A stretch of DNA of 64,000 nt from Yersinia enterocolitica subsp. enterocolitica (lineage in GTDB: Bacteria > Pseudomonadota > Gammaproteobacteria > Enterobacterales > Enterobacteriaceae): positions 1,984,001 through 2,048,000 of the forward strand of contig NZ_LR590469.1 of the NCBI RefSeq assembly GCF_901472495.1, given 5' to 3'. Numbering within the stretch: the first letter of the stretch is position 1; each line of letters opens with the position of its first letter. Below are positions 45,345 to 54,624 of the stretch, one piece after another. A model generated the notes under the pieces. It was not told the DNA's origin and did no database searches. It saw nothing but the letters and a program-made list of their open reading frames with translations. The position numbers were made by a program, and so were the translations under genes.

Positions 45345-45797
45345 CTAGGATTTACCAATAACCAGTGAGAGCAAACCCGCCGCAATCAATGGCCCGACCG
45401 GGACACCGCGGAATAAGGCAACCCCCAATACGGTTCCCACCAATAACCCCGCCACCACCGACGGTTGGTGTGTCATCAGTGATACGCCCCGCCCACCGAG
45501 CCAGGAAACCGCGACCCCAACCACAATAGCTAAAATCGATTTCCACTGGACAAAGGAGTGCAACACTTCGCTGGCACTGATTTTTCCACTGGCAATCGGC
45601 GTCATTACCCCAATAGTCAGAATCAAGATACCAATGGTTAACCCATATTTTTCTATCCAGGGAAAAAACTGATTCAGAGGGGTAATACGCACCGCGATTA
45701 ATGTCAGAATAGCGAGTGTGACAGTCATGTTGTGGCTAATAATACCGAGTCCTGCCAGCACTAAGAGAATTAATAAAGTTGGATCAAGAGCGGCCAT
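45345..45797 (-). CDS. DUF441 (YeaL-type) inner-membrane protein
   Basis: A 150-residue hydrophobic protein with four to five membrane segments and the family pattern GLGIISHNMTVTLA, ITPLNQFFPWIEKYGL and GVALFRGVPVGPLIAAG. It belongs to the UPF0756 (YeaL) family of unknown function. It is directly upstream of tmcA with one base between stop and start, so the two probably share a transcript. Confidence 0.9.
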   Translation of the reverse strand: MAALDPTLLILLVLAGLGIISHNMTVTLAILTLIAVRITPLNQFFPWIEKYGLTIGILILTIGVMTPIASGKISASEVLHSFVQWKSILAIVVGVAVSWLGGRGVSLMTHQPSVVAGLLVGTVLGVALFRGVPVGPLIAAGLLSLVIGKS

Positions 45798-45934
45798 CGT
45801 TATTCCGCCTTACCATAAATGTTATTCTGCCTTACCATAAGGGTATTCCTGCCTTGCAATAAAATGCCGGCGGCGAATGCACCGGCAAAAAGTCTTCTTA
45901 TGATAGTCTCTGCTTACTTGAGGTTCTAGCGCTA

Positions 45935-46804
45935 TTAGCGGGTGGCAAAGGTGTTGCAGCTATTCGGGTCGCCACTGTCGAACCCCCGTTTAAACCAGGT
46001 ATAACGTTGCGCCGAAGTGCCATGGGTAAAGCTATCCGGTACCACACGCCCCTGGCGCTGTTGTTGTAATCTGTCATCACCAATGGCCTGTGCGGCATTC
46101 AGTGCTTCTTGTAAGTCACCAATTTCCAACACATTTTGCTTTTCCATAGCTTTACCCCAGACGCCGGCAAAACAGTCCGCCTGCAATTCCATTTTGACCG
46201 ATAGGCGATTGGCTTCCGCCTCAGATGCGCCTTGCTGCTGTTGGCGCACTTTAGTATCGATCCCCATCAAATGCTGTACATGGTGCCCAACTTCATGGGC
46301 AATCACATAGGCTTGAGCAAAGTCGCCATCTGCGCCGAGTTTATTTTTCATATCTTCATAGAAAGATAAATCGATATAAACCGTGCTGTCTGCCGGGCAA
46401 TAGAATGGCCCCATCACCGACTGGCCGGTACCACAGCCGGTGCGCGTTGCACCGCGGTACATCACTAACTTCGGCTCTTTGTAGGTTGCCCCCATTTTTT
46501 GAAAAATGGGTTTCCAGGTGTCTTCGGTATCGGCCAACACCACCGAGGTAAACTTGGCATATTGGTCATCTTGGGCGCTGACAGAGCCTTGTGAACGTGG
46601 CTGAGTCTGGGTTTGAGACAGCGGATCAGCGCCGTTTAACAGCGGCGTCAAATCAACCCCGTAGTAGCCCGCCACCAGCACCACAATCAGGATAACCAGC
46701 CCCCCTTTGCCACCAATAGGGGGACGAAAACCGCCACCACCGCCAGATGAATTTCCCCGTCTGTCTTCTACATTGTCACTTTCGCGACGACCTTGCCAAC
46801 GCAT
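45935..46804 (-). CDS. ypfJ: YpfJ, putative neutral zinc metallopeptidase
   Basis: Membrane-anchored putative protease. A Gly-rich cytoplasmic head (NSSGGGGGFRPP) is followed by one membrane helix (GLVILIVVLVAGYYGVDL) and a periplasmic domain with the zinc motif HEVGHHVQHLMG and downstream Glu in ELQADCFAGVWG. It is 289 residues, similar to E. coli YpfJ. Catalytic activity has not been shown for the family as far as I recall. Confidence 0.92.
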   Translation of the reverse strand: MRWQGRRESDNVEDRRGNSSGGGGGFRPPIGGKGGLVILIVVLVAGYYGVDLTPLLNGADPLSQTQTQPRSQGSVSAQDDQYAKFTSVVLADTEDTWKPIFQKMGATYKEPKLVMYRGATRTGCGTGQSVMGPFYCPADSTVYIDLSFYEDMKNKLGADGDFAQAYVIAHEVGHHVQHLMGIDTKVRQQQQGASEAEANRLSVKMELQADCFAGVWGKAMEKQNVLEIGDLQEALNAAQAIGDDRLQQQRQGRVVPDSFTHGTSAQRYTWFKRGFDSGDPNSCNTFATR

Positions 46805-46904
46805 AGCGATACTCCCAGATATTTTCCTTACATATTATCGTAAGAAATCTGTTTAGCTAATACCATTAAAAGCTTAAATGATTGGTGCTATTCGGGGAAT
46901 TTGG

Positions 46905-47065
46905 CATTCAAATACATGCTCAAAGTACTTAGCGGTACAATCAGGTGGCAGGTGGCAAGTGAGAGACAAATCTGTCTGGAGCCTACCTGAATGCGGTTTG
47001 CAGCGGCCTCGCAGCAGAAATGGGCCGAGTGGTGAGCATAGCTAACAACGCAGTGGCATTGAGTA
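46905..47065. repeat. Degenerate ERIC-type repeat, long form
   Basis: Weaker match to the long ERIC form. It shares GACAAATCTG, TTGCAGCGGCCTC and GTGGTGAGCATAGCTAAC with the element at 51359-51557, but its ends are eroded. It occupies most of the 324-bp gap between ypfJ and purC; no gene is seen there. Confidence 0.5.
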
Positions 47066-47074
47066 AGAACAATG

Positions 47075-47099
47075 AGGGGAGATAGCAGCTATCTCCCCT
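47075..47099 (-). terminator. Hairpin after purC
   Basis: Perfect 11-bp stem AGGGGAGATAG / CTATCTCCCCT with a 3-nt loop, 30 bp past the purC stop. No T-run on the minus strand. Confidence 0.55.
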
Positions 47100-47128
47100 G
47101 TGCCAGACAAACGTAATCGATTGCGTGG

Positions 47129-47842
47129 TTAGGCTAATTTTACGCCGATACGGTGTGCAACTTCTTCGTAGGCTTCAATCAAACCACCCAGGCTTTGGCG
47201 GTAACGGTCTTTATCCATTTTGTTTAGGGTTTTCTTATCCCACAAGCGGCTGCCATCGGGTGAGAACTCATCGCCCAACACCACTTCACCGTTGAACAGG
47301 CCGAATTCCAATTTGAAATCCACCAGGATTAAACCTGCGTCATCAAACAGTTTGCTTAGCACGTCATTAGCCAAATAGCTCAGTTCTTTCATCCGTGCTA
47401 ATTGTGCTTCTGTCGCCCAGCCAAAAGTCTTGCAGTAAGACTCATTAACCATCGGATCATGCATGGCATCGTTTTTCAAAAACAAATCAAACAACGGTGG
47501 ATTCAGCTCCAGACCTTCTTCAATCCCCAAACGCTTGACCAAAGAACCCGCAGCACGGTTACGGATAACACACTCAACCGGGATCATTTCCAGTTTTTTC
47601 ACCAGCACTTCGGTGTCAGACAGTAAGCTTTCCATCTGGGTAGGAATACCGGCTTCTTCTAATTTAGCCATAATGAAATGGTTAAATTTGTTGTTTACCA
47701 TGCCTTTACGATCGAACTGCTCAATGCGCTGACCATCCAGTGCTGACGTATCATTACGGAACTCCAATACCAATAGGTCAGGGTTTTCGGTGGTATAGAC
47801 GGTCTTCGCCTTGCCACGATACAACTCAGCTAGCTTTTGCAT
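47129..47842 (-). CDS. purC: SAICAR synthetase
   Basis: Phosphoribosylaminoimidazole-succinocarboxamide synthase of purine synthesis. Bacterial-type 237-residue enzyme with LYRGKAKTVYTTENPD, PVECVIRNRAAGSLVKRLG, LIDFKLEFG-type block (here LVDFKLEFG) and DEFSPDGSRLWD. E. coli has the same order dapA-bamC-purC; here an ERIC element lies between bamC and purC. No PurR box was seen upstream. Confidence 0.95.
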   Translation of the reverse strand: MQKLAELYRGKAKTVYTTENPDLLVLEFRNDTSALDGQRIEQFDRKGMVNNKFNHFIMAKLEEAGIPTQMESLLSDTEVLVKKLEMIPVECVIRNRAAGSLVKRLGIEEGLELNPPLFDLFLKNDAMHDPMVNESYCKTFGWATEAQLARMKELSYLANDVLSKLFDDAGLILVDFKLEFGLFNGEVVLGDEFSPDGSRLWDKKTLNKMDKDRYRQSLGGLIEAYEEVAHRIGVKLA

Positions 47843-47890
47843 CTTAATTACTCCAGTAATGTGAAAATATAACTCGCCATAAAATGACTA

Positions 47891-48100
47891 AACCCTAAAT
47901 AATTCGAGTTGCAGGAAGGCGGCAAGCGAGTGACAAATTGGTTGTAAACCATTTTGAACCGCGCCTGCACTGGCCCGTAGGGTGAGCCTCTGATGAAGCT
48001 CATCATCCCGATGAGCTTACTATTTCTTAAGGTCAAGACCAGTCAGTGACTCGGGTGATTGAACGTAGCCAACGCATATGCAGCTTGAAGTATGACGGGT
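47891..48100. repeat. ERIC-type repeat, long form
   Basis: Ends CCCTAAATAATTCGAGTTGC and GCAGCTTGAAGTATGACGGG are conserved. The centre holds CCCGATGAGCTTACT and an insert related to those at 33.7 kb and 51.4 kb. It fills most of the 308-bp gap between bamC and purC. Confidence 0.72.
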
Positions 48101-48102
48101 TT

Positions 48103-48122
48103 AAAGGGGCCGAAGCCCCTTT
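48103..48122 (-). terminator. Rho-independent hairpin after bamC
   Basis: Perfect 8-bp stem AAAGGGGC / GCCCCTTT closed by a TTCG tetraloop on the minus strand, 28 bp past the bamC stop. Confidence 0.72.
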
Positions 48123-48150
48123 GGTTTTATTGAGTACTTATAGCACTAGT

Positions 48151-49185
48151 CTAGCTAAGCGCTGCCTGGAACACCGCGACCAGGGCATCATTCTGCGACT
48201 GAGTCAGCGTTTGCCCTTTAGGCCCGATGAACTGTAAGCTACTGCGGTTATCAAGGTCACCGACTTGCAGCTTATAATCACCGGTTGGCAATTCTGGGTC
48301 TTTGGCACCCAAGGCATCCCAACTACTGCTGCTCATCGATTTAACTGTGACGTTAATCGTACCCAGTGGACGGCTGCGATCCGTAACTTTCATGCCCACT
48401 TTTTCAAGTGCATTTGGCAGACGTTCCCACAGTACCGCATACGGCGCACGCACAATCAGTTGCGGTAAGCCGGTATCATCGCTGCCACTCTGGACATCAA
48501 GAGCACCAGCTGTACGTGCCGCCTGATTGTTTTCGCTATCAGAACGCACCTTATCCAGACCTTCGATAATGGCATTCAGCATGGCACCATTGTAGCGCTG
48601 GATTTCGGTATAGCTGGTAACCGGCTTGCCACCTTGTTGTAACTCAAGGGATTTCACCACCAGGGCCAACTGATAACCTTGCTCTTGCACACTTATCTGA
48701 TAACGCCCTTCAAATTGGACGTCTTCATCTGCACGATTCCATTTAACCCAGTCAGTTGTCAGGGTCTGGCTGGCATCCTGGCGGCTGGCGATTGCCCAGT
48801 TTTTATCCTGTAGCACGCGGGTGACTTGCGCCCACAAGTTACGATTTTGCGGGCTATTTTCTAACAATAGCTTGCTGGTATCGTTAGCATTTTCAGCGCG
48901 AGAACCGCTTAACAATGCCAGTGGCTGAACGGGAGGACGAATATCCAACTGTTTGCCCACAGCGCCTTGTGTGTTGACAGAGCGGACATCATACTCACCA
49001 TTTTGCACTGGCAGAATCATCCCTGCCGGCGAATTCAGTGGCTTCAACCCTGGAGCTTCAAGATAAGACTCGTCACCGCCAACCTGGCGTTTGTAGCGTT
49101 GGTCAGTGGTACAGCCTGCCAGCAACATCGCCAGCGAAACCCCCACAACCGTTACCACCGTCGACTTTTGCAATGTTATTGCCAT
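48151..49185 (-). CDS. bamC: BamC, outer-membrane assembly lipoprotein
   Basis: Lipoprotein of the BAM complex that folds beta-barrel proteins into the outer membrane. Signal peptide with lipobox LLAGC (Cys near residue 25), the disordered BamD-binding N-terminus containing EAPGLKPLNSPAGMILPVQ, and two helix-grip domains. It is 344 residues from ATG preceded by AGGGA at six bases. It is 16 bp downstream of dapA in the same operon, as in E. coli. Confidence 0.94.
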   Translation of the reverse strand: MAITLQKSTVVTVVGVSLAMLLAGCTTDQRYKRQVGGDESYLEAPGLKPLNSPAGMILPVQNGEYDVRSVNTQGAVGKQLDIRPPVQPLALLSGSRAENANDTSKLLLENSPQNRNLWAQVTRVLQDKNWAIASRQDASQTLTTDWVKWNRADEDVQFEGRYQISVQEQGYQLALVVKSLELQQGGKPVTSYTEIQRYNGAMLNAIIEGLDKVRSDSENNQAARTAGALDVQSGSDDTGLPQLIVRAPYAVLWERLPNALEKVGMKVTDRSRPLGTINVTVKSMSSSSWDALGAKDPELPTGDYKLQVGDLDNRSSLQFIGPKGQTLTQSQNDALVAVFQAALS

Positions 49186-49201
49186 CAAATTTCCCTAAGA
49201 G

Positions 49202-50083
49202 TTACAGCAAACCTGCGCTTTTCAGCGCGTCTTCCACAACCCGTTTAGCTGGGTCAGTCAGTGGGGTCATTGGCAGACGCAGAGTGTCATTCGCCATTAA
49301 TCCCAGCTTCTTCGCAGCCCATTTCACCGGAATTGGGTTTGCTTCTACAAATAAATGCTGATGCAACGGCATCAAGCGCTGATTCAAACGGCGTGCCTCT
49401 GCAAAGTTACCCTGTGCAGCCAGCGCGCAAAGTTCAACCATTTCGCGCGCAGCAATGTTGGCTGTCACCGAAATAACACCTTGGCCACCTAACTGCATAA
49501 AGTCTAAACCGCTCGCATCGTCACCACTGAGCAGGATGAAATCTTCATCATCAACCAGCACTTGGATCTGACTTACCCGACTTAAGTTCCCTGTTGCTTC
49601 TTTAACAGCAACAATATTTTTAATCTTGGCTAAACGGGCAATGGTCGGCGGTAACATATCGCAACCGGTACGCGAGGGCACATTATAGAGGATTTGTGGT
49701 AAATCGGTACTTTCAGCAATCGCTTTGAAGTGCTGATATAACCCTTCCTGCATTGGGCGGTTATAATATGGCGTCACCGTCAGGCAACCAACCACACCGG
49801 TATCATTAAAGCGCTGCGTGAGCGAAATAGCTTCGGAGGTGGCATTAGCACCGGTTCCGGCAATCACAGGAATCCGGCCATCGGCCAGTTCGAGCGTCTG
49901 CAAGACAACATCAACATGCTCGTCATGGTTCAACGTCGCAGATTCACCCGTCGTGCCTACGGAGACAATCGCCGCAGTTCCACTGGCTACATGATAATCG
50001 ATAAGTTTCTTAAGACTCGCACGATCGACATTACCTTTGTCGTCCATCGGCGTGATCAGCGCAACTATGCTTCCTGTAAACAT
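49202..50083 (-). CDS. dapA: 4-hydroxy-tetrahydrodipicolinate synthase
   Basis: Condenses pyruvate with aspartate semialdehyde, the first step to lysine and diaminopimelate. Schiff-base Lys in VAVKEATGN, catalytic Tyr in [10 protein letters not shown] and [10 protein letters not shown] loop. The family start MFTGSIVAL gives 293 residues. An 18-nt in-frame tandem duplication places a second possible start at 50101 ([12 protein letters not shown]); the only clear ribosome binding site, GGAGG, is spaced for that upstream ATG, so a six-residue extension is plausible. Divergent from gcvR. Confidence 0.94.
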
Positions 50084-50229
50084 CGGACTTCCCGTAAACA
50101 TTGCCCACCCCCTCCATAAACAAGTTACTCATGGTACTTTTGACCTCTATCCAAAAGCAAGCAAACAACTGTGTTGTAAGCGCTTGGCAGCAGGTTTTTT
50201 TTATGTTTACCATGGTAACCCCAAAGAGC

Positions 50230-50817
50230 ATGACAGGAAGAGCGATTTTGCCGCAGCTTGATGAACATTATCTGGTCATTACCGCACTCGGTGCTGACCG
50301 CCCTGGAATCGTGAATACTATCACCCGCCATGTCAGTAGCTGCGGTTGTAATATTGAAGATAGCCGGCTGGCCATGTTTGGTGAAGAGTTCACTTTTATT
50401 ATGCTGCTTTCCGGCAGTTGGAACGCCATAACCTTACTGGAATCGACTTTGCCGCAAAAAGGGGCCGAGCTTGATTTGCTGATTGTGATGAAACGCACCA
50501 ATGCACAAAATCAGAAAGCCATGCCTGCCACTGTCTGGGTGAAAGTCGAAGTGAATGACTCCCCTCATATTATTGAACGGTTTACCAATCTGTTCCATTG
50601 TCACAATATGAATATCGCAGAGTTGGTTTCCAAAACTCAACCAGCCGAAGGTGACATTCCTCCCCGGTTGCATATTCAGATAAGTGCGCACAGCCCTGCT
50701 AGCCAAAACAGTTCGATAATCGAACACGCTTTTTATCAGCTATGTACAGAACTCAACGCACAAGGCAGTATTAGCGTTGTGAACTATCCACAGCATGACT
50801 CACGAATGGAGAGTTAG
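50230..50817 (+). CDS. gcvR: GcvR, glycine cleavage system repressor
   Basis: Regulatory protein that binds GcvA and blocks activation of the glycine cleavage operon. Two ACT domains: HYLVITALGADRPGIVNTITRH with CGCNIEDSRLAMFGEEFTFIML, and the second from about residue 105 (VKVEVNDSPHIIERFTNLF, MNIAELVSKTQPAE). The start MTGRAILPQ gives 195 residues; longer in-frame starts reach back into the dapA leader and were not used. It is two bases from bcp. Confidence 0.92.
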   Translation: MTGRAILPQLDEHYLVITALGADRPGIVNTITRHVSSCGCNIEDSRLAMFGEEFTFIMLLSGSWNAITLLESTLPQKGAELDLLIVMKRTNAQNQKAMPATVWVKVEVNDSPHIIERFTNLFHCHNMNIAELVSKTQPAEGDIPPRLHIQISAHSPASQNSSIIEHAFYQLCTELNAQGSISVVNYPQHDSRMES

Positions 50818-50819
50818 TA

Positions 50820-51290
50820 ATGAGCCCATTGAAAGCCGGTGATATAGCGCCGAAGTTTAGTTTGCCCGACCAAGATGGCGAGCAAATTAGTTTGGCCGAC
50901 TTCCAGGGACAACGTGTCTTGGTCTATTTCTATCCTAAAGCCATGACGCCTGGCTGTACTGTTCAGGCCTGTGGTCTGCGCGATAATATGGATGAATTGA
51001 AAAAAGCAGGGGTCGAAGTGCTGGGTATTAGCACTGACAAACCTGAAAAGCTGTCACGTTTCGCCGAAAAAGAGCTACTGAACTTTACTTTACTTTCTGA
51101 TGAAAATCATGAAGTTGCAGAGCAATTTGGCGTCTGGGGCGAGAAAAGCTTTATGGGAAAAACCTATGACGGTATCCATAGGATCAGTTTCTTGATTGGC
51201 ACTGATGGCAAGGTGGAGCATGTGTTTGATAATTTCAAAACTACCAACCACCACGAAATCGTTATGGACTATTTGCGCCAAAGTGCTTGA
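50820..51290 (+). CDS. bcp: Thiol peroxidase Bcp
   Basis: Peroxiredoxin that reduces hydroperoxides with thioredoxin as donor. Peroxidatic and resolving Cys lie in the TPGCTVQACGLRDN motif, separated by four residues as in the E. coli-type Bcp. It is 156 residues and almost identical in the KPEKLSRFAEKELLNFTLLSD and YDGIHRISFLI blocks. Co-transcribed with gcvR, ended by a strong terminator. Confidence 0.95.
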   Translation: MSPLKAGDIAPKFSLPDQDGEQISLADFQGQRVLVYFYPKAMTPGCTVQACGLRDNMDELKKAGVEVLGISTDKPEKLSRFAEKELLNFTLLSDENHEVAEQFGVWGEKSFMGKTYDGIHRISFLIGTDGKVEHVFDNFKTTNHHEIVMDYLRQSA

Positions 51291-51313
51291 GTGATTAGTT
51301 AGCCAGAAGAGCA

Positions 51314-51341
51314 AAAAAAGAGCGCTCAAACGCTCTTTTTT
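51314..51341 (+). terminator. Rho-independent terminator after bcp
   Basis: Stem AAAAAAGAGCG / CGCTCTTTTTT with a 6-nt loop, 23 bp past the bcp stop, followed by TATT. Confidence 0.85.
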
Positions 51342-51358
51342 ATTGGCAATAAATCGAA

Positions 51359-51557
51359 TGATCCCCAAAGCCATTGCTGTTGCAGCAAGGCAGCCAGCGA
51401 ACTCATCCCGATGAGCTGACTCCGGTCAGTGATTCGGGTGACAAATCTGCCGGGAGCAGATTTGAACGCTGCTTGCAGCGGCCTCAACGAGGCGAGGCCC
51501 ATGGATGGGGCGAGTAGTGAGTGCAGCTAACACCGCTGCGGCATCAAGGGCACAGGG
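51359..51557. repeat. ERIC-type repeat, long form with internal insert
   Basis: About 200 bp between bcp and the convergent perM. It has the ERIC core CCCGATGAGCTGACTCCGGTCAGTGATTCGGG and a 70-bp insert (GTGACAAATCTGCCGGGAGC...GAGGCCCATGGATGGGGCG) that is the reverse complement of the one at 33.7 kb. Confidence 0.78.
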
Positions 51558-51562
51558 GATAG

Positions 51563-52627
51563 TTAATCTGCGTCGGGGATAAACTCCTCCGGCCAGGCAT
51601 GGATAACCGCTTTAACTAAGGTCGCCAGCGGGATGGCAAAGAACACGCCCCAAAAGCCCCACATCCCACCAAAAATGATCACTGACAGGATAATCACCAG
51701 TGGGTGCAGATTCACCGCCTCAGAGAACAACACCGGCACCAGCAGGTTGCCATCCAGCCCTTGCACCACCAAATAAGCGACAAAAAGCGTCCAGAAATCC
51801 GCGCCAATCCCCCATTGGAACAGCGCCACCAGCACCACTGGAATGGTAACAATCACCGCGCCAATATAGGGAATCAGGACGGAAAAACCGACTAACACCG
51901 CCAGCAACAGGGCGTAATTCATCCCCATCACGAAGAACACCAGATAAGTGGCGATACCGACCACCACCATTTCCAACACTTTCCCACGAATATAGTTGGT
52001 GATCTGTTGGTTCATTTCCAACCAAACCTGACCTGCCAAACCACGATTGCGCGGTAAAATACGGCGCACCGCATTTAGCATCTGCTCTTTATCTTTAAGC
52101 AGGAAAAACAGCATTAGCGGCACCAGAATCAAATAGATGGCCAATGTCAGCAAACCGATTAATGAAGCCAGTGAGATTTTCACCACTGACTCCCCCATGC
52201 CGGAGAGCTTGCTACGCAGGTTTTCTGCCATCATATCGACAATGCCAGCGTCCACTAATGCGGGATAACGCGCAGGTAATGTCTGAGCAAACGCATTGAA
52301 TTTATTCAGCATCTTCGGCATATCTGAGATCAGATGATTACCTTGCTGCCAGACAGTGGGAGCAACCACAAACACCGCCAGCAGCGCAATACCGCCGAAA
52401 ACCACTAACACAAGACTGGCCGCCCACGGGCGCGAGCAACCAATACGCTGCAACCGGGCCGTTGGCCACTCCAATAGGTACGCCAGAACAATAGCCGCCA
52501 ATAACGGGGCCAAAATACCGCTGAAGAAGTAGAGAATACAGAACCCAGCCAACAGAATAACCAGTAAAGCGATAACCTGCGGGTCGGTAAAACGACGGCG
52601 ATACCATTGTAACAACAGCTCTAGCAT
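51563..52627 (-). CDS. perM: PerM, AI-2E-family inner-membrane transporter
   Basis: Polytopic membrane protein (354 residues, about eight hydrophobic segments) of the AI-2 exporter (AI-2E) family, also called YfgO; often described as a putative permease. Recognisable family features are the N-terminal LLAAIVLAYLLEWP, the central loop EMNQQITNYIRGK and the C-terminal GLDGNLLVPVLFSEAVNLHPLVIIL and GGMWGFWGVFFAIPLATL. It is divergent from bepA with an ERIC element between them. Substrate unknown. Confidence 0.88.
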   Translation of the reverse strand: MLELLLQWYRRRFTDPQVIALLVILLAGFCILYFFSGILAPLLAAIVLAYLLEWPTARLQRIGCSRPWAASLVLVVFGGIALLAVFVVAPTVWQQGNHLISDMPKMLNKFNAFAQTLPARYPALVDAGIVDMMAENLRSKLSGMGESVVKISLASLIGLLTLAIYLILVPLMLFFLLKDKEQMLNAVRRILPRNRGLAGQVWLEMNQQITNYIRGKVLEMVVVGIATYLVFFVMGMNYALLLAVLVGFSVLIPYIGAVIVTIPVVLVALFQWGIGADFWTLFVAYLVVQGLDGNLLVPVLFSEAVNLHPLVIILSVIIFGGMWGFWGVFFAIPLATLVKAVIHAWPEEFIPDAD

Positions 52628-52877
52628 CCGAAATTGCTCCTTAAATACGATGAGGAATCCGCAAATAAGCGAATTCCTTAAACAGCCCCATAATGCAGAG
52701 GCATAACCCGAAGGTCCGTTGATGCTTCAGCCGTTTCTTTGTCACCGTTGCCTTAGTCACCATTCCTTTATATAACTATTTCTTTATATCTATAGGCTGA
52801 CTAAGATAGTTGCGAATCTCAGTAATGGATGATGAGCTTAACCTTTGACCTATTTAAGACTATTTTTGTGATCCTAT

Positions 52878-53002
52878 ACCCAATAGATTTCAAGATGCAG
52901 GAAGGCGGCAAGCAAGAGAACCCCGATGAGTTTACACTCGTAAGTGATTCGGGTGCGTGAGCGCGGCCAACACACCTGCGGTTTGAAAGATGACGGGGAT
53001 AA
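52878..53002. repeat. ERIC-type repeat upstream of bepA
   Basis: Standard-length copy (125 bp) with ends ATACCCAATAGATTTCAAGA and TTTGAAAGATGACGGG. It lies in the 477-bp perM/bepA gap, about 100 bp upstream of the bepA start; apart from it, no gene is seen in the gap. Confidence 0.8.
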
Positions 53003-53104
53003 CTCGCTTTCGTGATGATTGTACTGGAGAGCAGTGCAAGGAAGAAGAACTCTTACACATCTCGGAGTCTAATTGTCATTACATCAGTAGGGGCAATCTC
53101 GTTT

Positions 53105-54613
53105 ATGACCGTTCAGTTAAATAAAATAAGTCAGTTAAATAAAACAGGCCGGATAAGTAAGACGGTGATCGCCACACTGCTCAGCAGCTTACTGCTCACT
53201 GGCCCTTTACCTGTCAATGCTGACACACAGACACAAGATCTGCTGCCCGATATCGGCACCTCAGCAGGTGCAACCTTGAGTATCGATCAAGAAAAAGCCA
53301 TGGGGGATTTTTATGTCCGCCAAATGCGTGCCAGCGCCCCACTGATTTATGACCCATTATTGACACAATACATCAATTCGTTGGGTAACCGCTTAGTCGC
53401 AAATGCTTACTCAGTGCGCACGCCATTCCATTTCTATTTGGTGAATAACGATCAAATTAACGCCTTTGCATTCTTTGGCGGCAATGTGGTGCTCCACTCA
53501 GCCCTATTCCGCTATACAGAAAACGAAAGCGAACTGGCTTCCGTATTAGCTCATGAAATATCCCATGTCACTCAACGCCACCTGGCGCGAGCGATGGAAG
53601 AACAGCAGCGTATGGCACCACTGACATGGGTTGGTGTACTAGGGTCTATCCTGCTGACAATGGCCAGCCCACAAGCGGGTATGGCGGGTTTAAGTGGTAC
53701 ACTGGCAGGTGCTCAGCAGGGTATCATCAGCTTTACGCAGGGTAATGAGCAAGAGGCTGACCGAATTGGCATTCAAGTGCTACAGCGGTCAGGGTTTGAT
53801 CCACAAGCCATGCCTAATTTCCTGCAAAAACTGGCCGATCAGTCGCGATATGCATCCAAACCACCGGAAATGCTACTGACCCACCCATTACCCGATAGTC
53901 GTCTATCTGATGCACGTAACCGGGCTAATCAGATGAAGCCGCACTCGATTGCCTCGTCGCAAGATTACTTGTTCGCCAAAGTTCGTATTCTGGGTATGTA
54001 TGGTTCAAGCGAAAACAGCCTGACCCCTGATCTGCTTGAGACATTAAGTAAAGGCACTACACGCGAACAACTGGCCGCCAAATATGGCCAGGCTATTTTG
54101 TTGTATCAAGCCAAAAAGTACGATGAAGCCCGCAATCAGTTACAACCGCTGTTAACCCAACAGCCGGGCAATGTGTGGTTCCTTGATTTGATGACAGATA
54201 TCGATTTGGGGCAAAACAAAGCGGCCAGTGCCATTAGCCGCCTGCAAGCCGCAACCGCTAAACAAAATAATGATCCGGTGTTACTGCTGAATTTGGCCAA
54301 CGCCTATGTTCAGGGCGCGCAACCAGCGGCGGCGATCAAAATATTGCGTAACTACACATTCCGCTATCCGAATGATCCTAACGGTTGGGATTTACTGGCG
54401 CAAGCCGCAGCAGCACTAGGCCTGCGCGATCAGGAACTGGCTGCGCGCGCGGAAAGTCTGGCATTGAGTGGCAAATTAACTCAAGCCATCGGCTTACTGA
54501 GTGATGCCAGTGCGCGGGTGAAACTAGGGAGTTTGGAACAAGCTCGCTATGATGCCCGAATTGACCAGTTGCGCCAATTGAATGAACGCTTCCGTAAATA
54601 CCAGAAGTCCTAA
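53105..54613 (+). CDS. bepA: BepA, periplasmic M48 protease/chaperone
   Basis: Periplasmic zinc metallopeptidase that degrades or assists misfolded LptD and other outer-membrane proteins. Signal peptide (ends PLPVNADT), M48 domain with VLAHEISHVTQRH and third ligand in NEQEADRIGIQV, then a C-terminal TPR domain (from about residue 320). The start at MTVQLNKIS fits a normal signal peptide (502 residues); an in-frame extension up to 53012 would precede the signal peptide by 31 residues and is judged not real. Confidence 0.92.
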   Translation: MTVQLNKISQLNKTGRISKTVIATLLSSLLLTGPLPVNADTQTQDLLPDIGTSAGATLSIDQEKAMGDFYVRQMRASAPLIYDPLLTQYINSLGNRLVANAYSVRTPFHFYLVNNDQINAFAFFGGNVVLHSALFRYTENESELASVLAHEISHVTQRHLARAMEEQQRMAPLTWVGVLGSILLTMASPQAGMAGLSGTLAGAQQGIISFTQGNEQEADRIGIQVLQRSGFDPQAMPNFLQKLADQSRYASKPPEMLLTHPLPDSRLSDARNRANQMKPHSIASSQDYLFAKVRILGMYGSSENSLTPDLLETLSKGTTREQLAAKYGQAILLYQAKKYDEARNQLQPLLTQQPGNVWFLDLMTDIDLGQNKAASAISRLQAATAKQNNDPVLLLNLANAYVQGAQPAAAIKILRNYTFRYPNDPNGWDLLAQAAAALGLRDQELAARAESLALSGKLTQAIGLLSDASARVKLGSLEQARYDARIDQLRQLNERFRKYQKS

Positions 54614-54624
54614 GGAAAGTTACT

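Noticed and set aside
53012..53104. 31-residue upstream extension of bepA
   Set aside because: It would put hydrophilic residues and a second hydrophobic stretch before a normal signal peptide; the internal ATG has an acceptable AGGGG and fits E. coli BepA.
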